Assembly (NCBI GenBank): GCA_017546165.1
Contig: JAFYXL010000033.1
Coordinates: 1-64,000, forward strand
Direction: 5' to 3'
Length of the DNA: 64,000 nt
DNA from: Clostridia bacterium
Lineage (GTDB): Bacteria; Bacillota; Clostridia; Monoglobales; Monoglobaceae
Below, one piece after another: positions 1-7,679 of the stretch (position 1 is its first letter; every line of letters begins with the position of its first letter). A program made the translations under genes and the position numbers. Below the pieces are notes generated by a model, which was not told where the DNA came from, did not search any database, and saw nothing but the letters and a program-made list of their open reading frames with translations.

Positions 1-1
1 G

Positions 2-796
2 ATTTTGGATAGCGTTAATAATCTTATTGAAAAAAGACGTATAATTTCAGGGGAGATCGTAGCTACAGACAGAGACAAGGAGATTGCCGAGTTAAAGGCT
101 CAAAAGGCACAGCTTGAGCAAAAGTACAGTATTGAGCGAACGGTAGTCCATGCGCCCAAAACAGGGGCGTTCACCTCGCGGATTGACGGGCTTGAGGACA
201 AGCTTTCTTTGGCGGCTTTGGAAAACATAAGCAAAGCATACTTTAAGGAGCTTGACAAACTTTATACCGAAGCCAAAACCAGCGAGAAGGTTGTGGCAGG
301 CGAACCCATAGGAAAGGTTGTAAACAACTTTACCTGGAGCATTGCCGCACAAGTTCCAAAGGATTTAGCAGAAGGGTTAAAAGTGGGTTCCGCCTTGGAT
401 ATCAGGTTTTCAGATATAGGCGTAGAAACTGTTTCCGGAGTTGTGACAAAGATAACCCCTGAGGAGTCGGGTAAAGTTATTGTAGTGGTTAAATCAAATA
501 AATATGTCGATATGATATATTCGATGTCCCGTGCCAAGGTGGAATTTGTAAAACACAGTTATGAGGGTTTCAGAATACCCGCAAAGAGCCTACGTATGCT
601 TGAAGGACAGATGGGGGTATATGTTATCCGCAGCAACAAGGCAAGGTTTATACCTGTGGAGCTAATGTATAACGGCAAAGATTGGGTAGTTGTGGAGGAA
701 CAAATGGAAACTGCCGAAACTCCAAAAGTGCTGAAGCTATATGATGAGTTGATTATAGACGGACAGGATATATATGAAGGTAAGGTTGTGAGATAA
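2..796 (+). CDS. HlyD-like secretion/efflux adaptor, 5'-truncated
   Basis: The reading frame is open to the left edge, so this is the C-terminal ~264 residues of a longer protein. It begins in a charged, Lys/Glu-rich helical stretch (about residues 10-45), followed by a VHAPKTGAF segment typical of the lipoyl/barrel-sandwich part of HlyD-type adaptors, then beta-rich barrel modules (ALDIRF, VSGVVTKI, FRIPAKSL). Adaptors of this type span from the membrane outward and pair with a transporter, although in monoderms the role is often unknown. The stop abuts the GTG start of yggS, so the two are co-transcribed. The family call is by pattern only. Confidence 0.7.
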   Translation: MLDSVNNLIEKRRIISGEIVATDRDKEIAELKAQKAQLEQKYSIERTVVHAPKTGAFTSRIDGLEDKLSLAALENISKAYFKELDKLYTEAKTSEKVVAGEPIGKVVNNFTWSIAAQVPKDLAEGLKVGSALDIRFSDIGVETVSGVVTKITPEESGKVIVVVKSNKYVDMIYSMSRAKVEFVKHSYEGFRIPAKSLRMLEGQMGVYVIRSNKARFIPVELMYNGKDWVVVEEQMETAETPKVLKLYDELIIDGQDIYEGKVVR

Positions 797-1498
797 GTGT
801 CTTATATAAGCGAGAATTTAGAGAATGTAAGAAATAATATAAAAACCTCCTGCGATGAGGCGAAACGTGAGGAGAATTCGGTAAGTCTGATTGCCGTGAC
901 AAAAACTTATGGAGTAGATGTCATAAATGAGGCTATCGACTGCGGTGTTAAGGATATAGGCGAAAACCGTGTTCAGGAGATAATGGAAAAGTACGATTTT
1001 GTAAAGCCTGTCAGATGGCACCTCATTGGTCATTTGCAAAAAAACAAGGTTAAGTATATAATAGACAAGGTGGAACTTATACACTCGGTTGACAGTTTTG
1101 ATTTGGCAACGGAAATAAACAAACAGGCCGGCAAGATAGGCAAAATCCAGAAGATTTTACTTGAAGTCAATGTGTCGGGTGAGGAAAGCAAGTTTGGAAT
1201 AAAGCCTGAAGAATGCCTGGAACTCTGTCAAAACATATCCGAGGAGTTTGAGAATATAAAGATTGAGGGACTTATGACGGTTGCTCCCTATACAGACGAT
1301 ACAGAACTTTTGGAAAAAGTCTTTACAGACCTTAAAGGGCTCAGTGATGAAATATCCAAAAAGTCCATAAAGAATGTGGATATGAATGAGCTTTCAATGG
1401 GAATGACAAATGATTATCCCCTGGCTATAAGATGTGGTGCAACAATGGTAAGAGTTGGCACAGGAATATTTGGAAAACGGGACTATACAAACGGATAA
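797..1498 (+). CDS. yggS: YggS/YlmE-family PLP-binding protein
   Basis: This 233-residue protein has the full COG0325 signature: AVTKT with the PLP-binding lysine near residue 36, GENRVQEI, WHLIGHLQ, SMGMTNDY and the C-terminal phosphate-binding RVGTGIFG. The family adopts the alanine-racemase N-terminal fold and is involved in vitamin B6 and amino/keto-acid homeostasis, with no established catalytic reaction. It starts with GTG directly after the stop of the HlyD-like gene (no gap), which points to translational coupling. In Firmicutes this gene (ylmE) sits just before sepF, as here. Confidence 0.95.
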   Translation: MSYISENLENVRNNIKTSCDEAKREENSVSLIAVTKTYGVDVINEAIDCGVKDIGENRVQEIMEKYDFVKPVRWHLIGHLQKNKVKYIIDKVELIHSVDSFDLATEINKQAGKIGKIQKILLEVNVSGEESKFGIKPEECLELCQNISEEFENIKIEGLMTVAPYTDDTELLEKVFTDLKGLSDEISKKSIKNVDMNELSMGMTNDYPLAIRCGATMVRVGTGIFGKRDYTNG

Positions 1499-1503
1499 AT
1501 TTG

Positions 1504-1512
1504 TGTTATAAT
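1504..1512 (+). promoter_or_regulatory. Candidate extended -10 promoter for sepF
   Basis: TGTTATAAT is a perfect extended -10 element just after yggS. No good -35 box lies 16-18 bases upstream. It would give sepF-ylmH-divIVA a transcript of their own, with a leader of about 60 bases. Confidence 0.5.
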
Positions 1513-1580
1513 CAGTAGTAGAATTAAATTAAATATTATTAAACGTAAAAATATAAAATATCCTTTAGGAGGAAAAACAA

Positions 1581-2036
1581 ATGAGTATAGTTAACAAAAT
1601 GCTTAATCTGATTGGTTTTGAGACAACAGAGGACTATGAGGATGAATTGCTTGAAAACAACGAATTTACAAGCAGCTCAACTTTTGAGGCAGACGAGAGT
1701 GAGACACTTGACAGCGGCAAACGCAACAAAGTGGTTAAAATCCACACAACAGCACAGCTAAAGCTTGTTGTTATGCAGCCCGAGTGCTTTGAGGATGCAA
1801 GAGACATTGCAAACCACTTAAAGAGCAAAAAACCGGTTGTTATGAATCTTGAGTCTGTTGACCGTGATGTTGCGCGCAGAATAGTTGATTTTCTCAGCGG
1901 TGCCGTTTATGCCCTTGACGGAAACATCCAGAAGGTTTCAAACGGAATTTTCCTTATTGCTCCTTACAATGTTGGTATAATGGGCGATTTTAAGGACGAG
2001 CTTCGCAACAAAGGTATTTTTCCCTGGTCAAACTAG
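1581..2036 (+). CDS. sepF: SepF, membrane anchor and organiser of the Z-ring
   Basis: The 151-residue length matches SepF. The N-terminal ~13 residues can form the membrane-binding amphipathic helix, followed by an acidic linker (about residues 15-48) and the C-terminal DUF552 domain with VVKIHT, PECFEDARDIANHL, VVMNLE and FLSGAVYALDG. SepF polymerises and bends with FtsZ at the division septum. The start ATG has a strong AGGAGG site at 1567-1572. The ylmG (YggT) gene usually found between sepF and ylmH is missing; ylmH follows after only 3 bases. Confidence 0.95.
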   Translation: MSIVNKMLNLIGFETTEDYEDELLENNEFTSSSTFEADESETLDSGKRNKVVKIHTTAQLKLVVMQPECFEDARDIANHLKSKKPVVMNLESVDRDVARRIVDFLSGAVYALDGNIQKVSNGIFLIAPYNVGIMGDFKDELRNKGIFPWSN

Positions 2037-2039
2037 TTT

Positions 2040-2807
2040 ATGGACAAGGGTATCGACGAAAAAAAGTTGATTTCCAGAGCAAATGATATTGCCGGAATAT
2101 GCGAAAGACAATACATTCCAAAGGCGATTGGTTTTCTTACCCCTGCTGAGACTGCAATTTTGAAACGCAACTTTAAAAAGAGTGAATTCTCGCCTGATTT
2201 AACATTCTGCTTTTCTGGTGGATTTCCTGATGCAGAGAGACAGATGTTTTTTGCTCTGCCCGAATATGCGGTGGAGGACTTTGCGCAGGAGTTTGTTACC
2301 GTACTTGAGATTACAGGACGGGACATAAGCACTCTTAATCATCGTGACTTTTTAGGCAGTCTTTTGGGTCTTGGCATCAAGCGTGAAAAGATAGGCGATA
2401 TCTTGTGCCTTTCGGGAAAATGTCTTGTGTTTGCAACAGCCGATATTGCGGATTACATAGTTAATAGCCTTGACAAGGTTGGAAGATGCGGCGTTAAAGT
2501 CAAAAAGGCGGATCCGCAAAATCTTGAAATACCCAAACGCGCGGTTCAAGAAATCCGTACAACTGTTGCGGCACTCAGGCTTGATTGCATAATAGGTGCA
2601 GCACTAAAGACCTCCCGGTCCGGGGCTGCAGACATTATCCGCAGCAAACGGGTTAGTGTCAACTGGCTGGAGACGGACGATTCGGCGTTCAAACTAAAAG
2701 GCGGGGATGTTTTTTCGGTCAGGGGAGCCGGACGGTTCAGACTTACTGAGGATATAAACGAGACCCGCAAAGGCAGATTGGGAATATGTATTGAAAAATC
2801 AGTTTAG
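2040..2807 (+). CDS. ylmH: YlmH, S4-domain RNA-binding protein
   Basis: This 255-residue protein has the YlmH layout: an N-terminal region with LTPAE, a central alpha/beta domain with FSGGFPDAERQM and LGSLLGLGIKREKIGD, and a C-terminal S4 domain (about residues 180-245; RLDCIIGAALKTSRS, IRSKRVSVNW). Members of the family bind the ribosome or 50S-tRNA complexes and are linked to ribosome rescue; ylmH also lies in the division cluster of Gram-positives. The ATG has no clear Shine-Dalgarno site and follows the sepF stop by 3 bases, so translation probably depends on sepF. Confidence 0.92.
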   Translation: MDKGIDEKKLISRANDIAGICERQYIPKAIGFLTPAETAILKRNFKKSEFSPDLTFCFSGGFPDAERQMFFALPEYAVEDFAQEFVTVLEITGRDISTLNHRDFLGSLLGLGIKREKIGDILCLSGKCLVFATADIADYIVNSLDKVGRCGVKVKKADPQNLEIPKRAVQEIRTTVAALRLDCIIGAALKTSRSGAADIIRSKRVSVNWLETDDSAFKLKGGDVFSVRGAGRFRLTEDINETRKGRLGICIEKSV

Positions 2808-2842
2808 CGAATGATTATTTAAATTTAATGAGGTGATGCTTT

Positions 2843-3490
2843 ATGATGACACCATTGGAGATTGAAAACAGAAAGTTTAAGAAAGAATTGTCAGGGTACA
2901 GCAAGGTTGAAGTTCAGGAATTCTTAGGCGTAATTGGAGAGAGCTATGAACTTATCTACAAAGAGAATCTTGCAAACAAAGACAAAATCAATATGCTTTC
3001 AAATGCTATAAAACAGTACAAGTCGATGGAAGAAACTCTCCAAAGTGCAATACTTGTTGCACAGAGTGCCGGAGATGAAGTTATTCAGAATGCTAAGAAG
3101 AGAGCTGAAAACATCATTGCTGATGCTGAGCAGAAGGCCTCACAGCTTTTGTCAGATGCAGGCCGTGAGGTTACACGTGTAAGCTATGAATATGAAGATA
3201 TGAAACGAAATGTTGAAGTTTTCAGAACAAGAATCATTTCGCTTCTTACGTCACAGCTTGATATAGTTAAAGAGTTTAATATGCCTGAAAACAAAAACAA
3301 GGTTGGGGAAATTAAGCTTGATACAGCTCCTGTAAAGCTTGACCCTGTATCGGAGGAAAAGCCACAAGAGGTTCTTTCTGCTCTTGAAAAGATTGAGAGA
3401 GTTACAATGGAACTTCCTAAGATTGTTGAAAATGAAAAAGGCGAATATGTAGCTGTCGAGGCCGAGGAAGAAGACAAACCGGCAGAATAA
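2843..3490 (+). CDS. divIVA: DivIVA-domain cell division/polarity protein
   Basis: The 215-residue protein begins with the DivIVA membrane-binding motif (PLEIENRKFKKELSGY, then VEVQEFLGVI), continues as a long coiled coil (about residues 30-140, rich in Ala/Lys/Glu heptads) and ends in an acidic tail. DivIVA proteins sense negative membrane curvature at septa and poles and recruit partners. Two in-frame ATGs occur at 2843 and 2846 behind AGGTGAT at 2831. The gene closes the ylm cluster and is followed by a stem-loop. A Wag31/GpsB-type role is possible, but its position favours DivIVA. Confidence 0.92.
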   Translation: MMTPLEIENRKFKKELSGYSKVEVQEFLGVIGESYELIYKENLANKDKINMLSNAIKQYKSMEETLQSAILVAQSAGDEVIQNAKKRAENIIADAEQKASQLLSDAGREVTRVSYEYEDMKRNVEVFRTRIISLLTSQLDIVKEFNMPENKNKVGEIKLDTAPVKLDPVSEEKPQEVLSALEKIERVTMELPKIVENEKGEYVAVEAEEEDKPAE

Positions 3491-3505
3491 AGATTTTAAG
3501 GTTAC

Positions 3506-3549
3506 AATCTGTTTTTCAGGTGCGACAAGCATTTGAAAAACAGATTTTT
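3506..3549 (+). terminator. Stem-loop terminator or attenuator after divIVA
   Basis: A 13-bp perfect stem (arms 3506-3518 and 3534-3546), a 15-base loop and TTTTT at the end of the right arm. The stem is A/T-rich. It lies only 20 bases before the lspA start, and I see no good promoter between, so partial readthrough (attenuation) is likely. Confidence 0.7.
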
Positions 3550-3568
3550 GCATTGGAGATTTAAGGTT

Positions 3569-4036
3569 ATGCTGAATTTATTATTGGGGATATGCATAGT
3601 GCTGGCGGACGCAGCGACAAAACTGCTGGCAATCAGATATCTTATGCCCGTTGATACCCTTCCTCTTTGGGAGGGTATATTTCACCTTACCTATGTTGAA
3701 AACCGGGGCGCAGCTTTTGGTATGATGCAAGGAGGCCGGGTATTTTTTATCGTTATTTCTATTTTGATAATAGGTGCAATGCTTTATGTGGCAAAAAGAT
3801 ATAAAAACCGGTCAAGATTTTTGGACCATGGCATAGTATTTATCACCGCGGGGGCCATTGGAAATATGATTGACCGGATTTTTCGTGGTTTTGTGGTGGA
3901 TTTTCTTGATTTTTGCCTTATTGATTACCCTGTCTTTAATGTAGCAGATATTTTTGTCTGCATAGGGGCGGGGCTTGTGGCCATATTCATAATCTTCTTT
4001 GAAGACAAAAAGGATTGTAAAAAGAATGAAAATTGA
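3569..4036 (+). CDS. lspA: Lipoprotein signal peptidase (signal peptidase II)
   Basis: This aspartic protease cleaves the signal peptide of prolipoproteins after lipid modification of Cys. From ATG 3569 it has 155 residues, four membrane segments and the family motifs: LADAATK (D14), YVENRGAAFG, GAIGNMIDR (catalytic D102) and FNVADIFVCIG (catalytic D127). A TTG at 3533 would add 12 residues, but it lies in the right arm of the preceding stem-loop; ATG 3569 has GGAG at 3555-3558 and fits better. The 3' end overlaps the next gene by 11 bases. Confidence 0.95.
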   Translation: MLNLLLGICIVLADAATKLLAIRYLMPVDTLPLWEGIFHLTYVENRGAAFGMMQGGRVFFIVISILIIGAMLYVAKRYKNRSRFLDHGIVFITAGAIGNMIDRIFRGFVVDFLDFCLIDYPVFNVADIFVCIGAGLVAIFIIFFEDKKDCKKNEN

Positions 4037-4934
4037 TGTAAAAAACGGCGGCGAAAGACTTGATGTGTTCCTGACTGAAAACATTGATGAAATGACCCGT
4101 TCCAGAATCCAAAAACTGATTTCAGATAAGAATATAACGGTAAACGGCGTGTGGGTTAAGGCGAACTGCAGGTTAAAAGCAGGTGACACTGTTGAAATAA
4201 CTGTTCCGGAGCCAAAAGAAACACAGCTCGTAGCCGAAGAGATACCTTTGGACATTGTGTATGAAGATGAGCATATGCTTGTTGTAAACAAACCTCAGGG
4301 TATGGTTGTACATCCTGCCGCAGGGAATTACAACGGGACTTTGGTAAATGCTCTTATGGCACATTGCGGAAGCAATCTGTCCGGAATAAATGGCGAAATC
4401 CGTCCGGGGATATTGCATCGCATTGACAAAGATACCAGCGGTCTTTTGCTTGTTGCAAAGGACGACAAGGCGCATCTGGGTCTGTCTGAACAAATCAAGG
4501 AACACAGCCTTACACGTGAATATCTTTGCCTTGTCCACGGCAACATAAAAGAGGACAGCGGAACAATTGATGCGCCCATAGGCAGAGACCCAAAGGACCG
4601 CAAAAAAATGACAATAACCCAGAAAAATTCCAAGAATGCAGTTACCCACTTTTTTGTGCTTGAGCGTTTTCAAAAATATACATTTATCAAATGCCGTCTT
4701 GAAACAGGAAGAACGCACCAGATAAGAGTTCATATGTCCAAAAACGGACATCCTATTGTGGGGGACAGTGTATATGGCAGAAAGAAAGAGGAATTCAAGC
4801 TAAACGGTCAACTTCTTCACGCCTGGAAGGTTGGGTATATCCACCCAACAAATGGCGAATATATGGAGTTTGAGCGAAGTGCTCCCGAATATTTTACACA
4901 GGTATTGGCAACCCTTAGGAGGAGAAGCATATGA
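4026..4934 (+). CDS. rluD: RluD-type 23S rRNA pseudouridine synthase
   Basis: This 302-residue enzyme isomerises uridine to pseudouridine in large-subunit rRNA. It has an N-terminal S4 domain (about residues 12-60) and a catalytic domain with VVNKPQGMVVHP, GILHRIDKDTSGLL (nucleophile Asp about 134) and ETGRTHQIRVH. The start at ATG 4026 (MKIDVKNGG) matches the family; an in-frame TTG at 3999 would extend it into lspA. It overlaps lspA by 11 bases, the same lspA-rluD pair seen in Bacillus and many Clostridia. The exact target uridines cannot be read from the sequence. Confidence 0.93.
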   Translation: MKIDVKNGGERLDVFLTENIDEMTRSRIQKLISDKNITVNGVWVKANCRLKAGDTVEITVPEPKETQLVAEEIPLDIVYEDEHMLVVNKPQGMVVHPAAGNYNGTLVNALMAHCGSNLSGINGEIRPGILHRIDKDTSGLLLVAKDDKAHLGLSEQIKEHSLTREYLCLVHGNIKEDSGTIDAPIGRDPKDRKKMTITQKNSKNAVTHFFVLERFQKYTFIKCRLETGRTHQIRVHMSKNGHPIVGDSVYGRKKEEFKLNGQLLHAWKVGYIHPTNGEYMEFERSAPEYFTQVLATLRRRSI

Positions 4935-5641
4935 GTTTGCACGATAAGCATCGTCAAAGACTTGATAAAAAAGTCTGCGAATACGGACTTGAAATGCTTG
5001 AACCTCACGAGCAGCTTGAACATCTGTTGTTTGCTGTTATCCCAAGGGGCGATACCAACAAAATTGCACATCGGTTGCTTGAAAAGTTTGTGTCCGTAGG
5101 GGCGGTTATAAATGCTGACCCTAAAGAGCTTGAAAAGATAGAGGGCGTAGGTCCCCGTACGGCTATGTTTCTTACAACGCTGCCATCCTTGTTGGGGATA
5201 GTTGAGCGCAGCGTAAAGGTTTCAAAACCACCGGAACTTTTTACACAAAATTCCATTATCAAATTTGTAAGAACATATTTCTATGGCAGGCTCAACGAGG
5301 CGGTTTACCTGTTCAGCCTTAACTCAGCCTATAAATTAATTGCAGTGAGCAAGGTGTCGGAGGGTATTGCAGGGGCGGCGTATGTATTTCCGGCGCAACT
5401 TATGAGACAAGCGATCAGGGATAATGCAAGCGCTGTCATAGTGGCGCACAACCATCCGGGTGGCAAAGTTCAACCGTCGCGAAATGATATAGATTTGTCT
5501 CGAAAGCTTGTGGATGCTTTTAAAGCAGTTGATATAGAGTTTAAAGATAGCGTTATTGTGTCAGGTGACAGGTACTTCAGTATGCGTGAAAATGGCTATC
5601 TTGAACCTGTTTCAAAGGATTACAAAGGAAGAGAGAAATAG
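4931..5641 (+). CDS. radC: RadC/JAB-domain protein
   Basis: This 236-residue protein has an N-terminal helix-hairpin-helix (about residues 50-75, IEGVGPRTAMFL) and a C-terminal JAB/MPN domain with the metal-binding AHNHPGG...PSRNDID motif. RadC proteins were named for DNA repair, but their biochemical role is unsettled. The start overlaps the stop of the rluD-type gene (ATGA), behind GGAGGAG. It is unusual to find radC directly before uvrB-uvrA; the shared operon fits a DNA-maintenance role but does not prove it. Confidence 0.92.
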   Translation: MSLHDKHRQRLDKKVCEYGLEMLEPHEQLEHLLFAVIPRGDTNKIAHRLLEKFVSVGAVINADPKELEKIEGVGPRTAMFLTTLPSLLGIVERSVKVSKPPELFTQNSIIKFVRTYFYGRLNEAVYLFSLNSAYKLIAVSKVSEGIAGAAYVFPAQLMRQAIRDNASAVIVAHNHPGGKVQPSRNDIDLSRKLVDAFKAVDIEFKDSVIVSGDRYFSMRENGYLEPVSKDYKGREK

Positions 5642-5664
5642 TCAGAAAGGCAAAGTGAATTGCT

Positions 5665-7623
5665 ATGGATTTTAAAGTTGTATCCAAGTACAAACCAAAT
5701 GGTGATCAGCCTCAGGCAATTGAAAAATTGACCCAAGGTGTACTTCGTGGTGACCGTTTTCAGACCTTGCTTGGTGTTACCGGTTCAGGCAAGACCTTTA
5801 CTATTTCCAATGTTATACAAAATGTGGGCAAACCAACCCTTGTACTTGCCCACAACAAAACCCTGGCAGCGCAGCTTTGCTCTGAGTTTAAGGAGATATT
5901 TCCTGAAAACGCAGTTGAATATTTTGTATCATATTATGACTACTATCAGCCTGAGGCGTACATCCCTCATTCTGATACCTATATTGAAAAGGACGCCCAG
6001 ACAAATGAGGACATAGATAAGCTCAGACACAGTGCTACTGCGGCTCTTTTTGAACGCAAGGATGTAATAATTGTTGCTAGCGTTTCCTGCATTTACGGCC
6101 TTGGAGACCCTATTGACTACAACAACATGGTGGTATCTTTGAGGGTTGGCAAAACAGCTGACCGTGACGAGGTCATACAAAAACTTATTGAAATACAGTA
6201 TGAGAGAAACGATATAAACTTCACACGCAATAAGTTCCGTGTGAGGGGAGATGTTATTGATGTATTTCCCTCCTATTCCAGCGGAAATGCCATAAGAATT
6301 GAATTTTTTGGTGACGAGGTTGACCGGATTGCTGAAATAAGTTCCGTAACCGGCGAGGTGATTTCAAACCTTAAGCATTGTGCTATCTATCCTGCATCCC
6401 ATTATGTTGCGGGCAAGGAAAAGCTTGACCGCGCTATCCCTGCGATTTTGGCTGAGATGGAGCAACAGGTTGAATTTTTCAAAGCGCAAGAAAAATTTAT
6501 TGAGGCACAGCGCATCAAGGAACGTACCAATTATGATATGGAAATGCTGAGGGAAACGGGATTTTGCCAAGGTATTGAAAACTATTCAAGACACATAAGC
6601 GGAAGAGAACCGGGAAGCCCACCATTTACTTTGCTTGATTATCTGCCAAATGACTTTTTGCTTGTGGTGGACGAGTCCCACGTGACAATCCCTCAGGTGA
6701 GAGCAATGTTTGCAGGGGACCGGGCAAGAAAAAACAATCTTGTGGAATATGGCTTTCGTCTGCCCTCTGCATATGACAATAGACCTCTTAATTTTGATGA
6801 GTTTTATGACCATATAAATCAGGCGATATTTGTAAGTGCTACTCCCTCGGAGTTTGAGACTGAGCGTTCAACCCAGGTGGTAGAGCAGGTAATAAGGCCA
6901 ACAGGTCTTCTTGACCCCAAAGTTGATATAAGACCTATAGAAGGACAGGTTGATGACTTGTACGGTGAAATTTGTGAAAGGGTGAAACGCAAGGAAAGAG
7001 TGCTTGTTACCACCCTTACAAAAAAGATGGCTGAACGCTTGACGGAATATTTTGAAGAGATGGGAGTCAAGGTCAGATACCTCCATTCCGAGGTTGAAAC
7101 CATAGAACGTATGGAGATAATCCGTGACCTTCGTCTGGGTGTGTTTGATGTGCTTGTAGGTATCAATTTGCTCCGTGAGGGCCTTGATATCCCGGAGGTG
7201 TCCTTGGTTGCGATACTTGATGCGGACAAAGAAGGCTTTTTAAGGTCTGATACATCTCTTATCCAGACAATAGGCAGAGCAGCACGAAATGCAGAAGGTA
7301 CCGTTATAATGTATGCGGACACAATAACAGGGTCAATGCATCGGGCCATTTCTGAAACTGAGCGTCGTCGAAAGATTCAGGCGGAATATAATAAGGAACA
7401 CGGCATCATACCCCGGACAATCAAAAAAGATGTCTATGAGATTATTGAAGCAACAGTTAAAGATGACCATAGGCCTGAAAAAGAGACGGGTGCAGAAAAG
7501 ATTTCGGAAAAAACAATTGCCGAGCTTACGATGGAGATGAAGAAAGCGGCAGAGCTGCTTCAGTTTGAGCTGGCAGCAAAAATTCGTGATGAGATAAACA
7601 GATTAAGACAGGACTTAAGTTAA
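5665..7623 (+). CDS. uvrB: UvrB, nucleotide excision repair helicase subunit
   Basis: UvrB receives damaged DNA from UvrA2, opens it with its beta-hairpin and recruits UvrC. The 652-residue protein is full length: Walker A GVTGSGKT (residues 37-44), beta-hairpin region [12 protein letters not shown] (about 92-103), DESHVT motif [10 protein letters not shown], the [17 protein letters not shown] helicase motifs, QTIGRAARN, and a C-terminal UVR coiled coil (about 610-650) that contacts UvrC. No uvrC is in the window. It starts 24 bases after radC. Confidence 0.98.
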   Translation: MDFKVVSKYKPNGDQPQAIEKLTQGVLRGDRFQTLLGVTGSGKTFTISNVIQNVGKPTLVLAHNKTLAAQLCSEFKEIFPENAVEYFVSYYDYYQPEAYIPHSDTYIEKDAQTNEDIDKLRHSATAALFERKDVIIVASVSCIYGLGDPIDYNNMVVSLRVGKTADRDEVIQKLIEIQYERNDINFTRNKFRVRGDVIDVFPSYSSGNAIRIEFFGDEVDRIAEISSVTGEVISNLKHCAIYPASHYVAGKEKLDRAIPAILAEMEQQVEFFKAQEKFIEAQRIKERTNYDMEMLRETGFCQGIENYSRHISGREPGSPPFTLLDYLPNDFLLVVDESHVTIPQVRAMFAGDRARKNNLVEYGFRLPSAYDNRPLNFDEFYDHINQAIFVSATPSEFETERSTQVVEQVIRPTGLLDPKVDIRPIEGQVDDLYGEICERVKRKERVLVTTLTKKMAERLTEYFEEMGVKVRYLHSEVETIERMEIIRDLRLGVFDVLVGINLLREGLDIPEVSLVAILDADKEGFLRSDTSLIQTIGRAARNAEGTVIMYADTITGSMHRAISETERRRKIQAEYNKEHGIIPRTIKKDVYEIIEATVKDDHRPEKETGAEKISEKTIAELTMEMKKAAELLQFELAAKIRDEINRLRQDLS

Positions 7624-7679
7624 AGACCATATATTACAAAAGGCTTGGCAAGCAAAAATATGAAAGGAGCAGGGAAAAG

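Noticed and set aside
4173-4751. Minus-strand frame of 192 codons inside the rluD-type gene
   Set aside because: It is antisense to a well-conserved enzyme and has no ribosome-binding site or recognisable motif.
6819-7349. Long minus-strand reading frame inside uvrB (176 codons)
   Set aside because: It lies wholly antisense to conserved helicase motifs and has no family pattern; it is a shadow frame.
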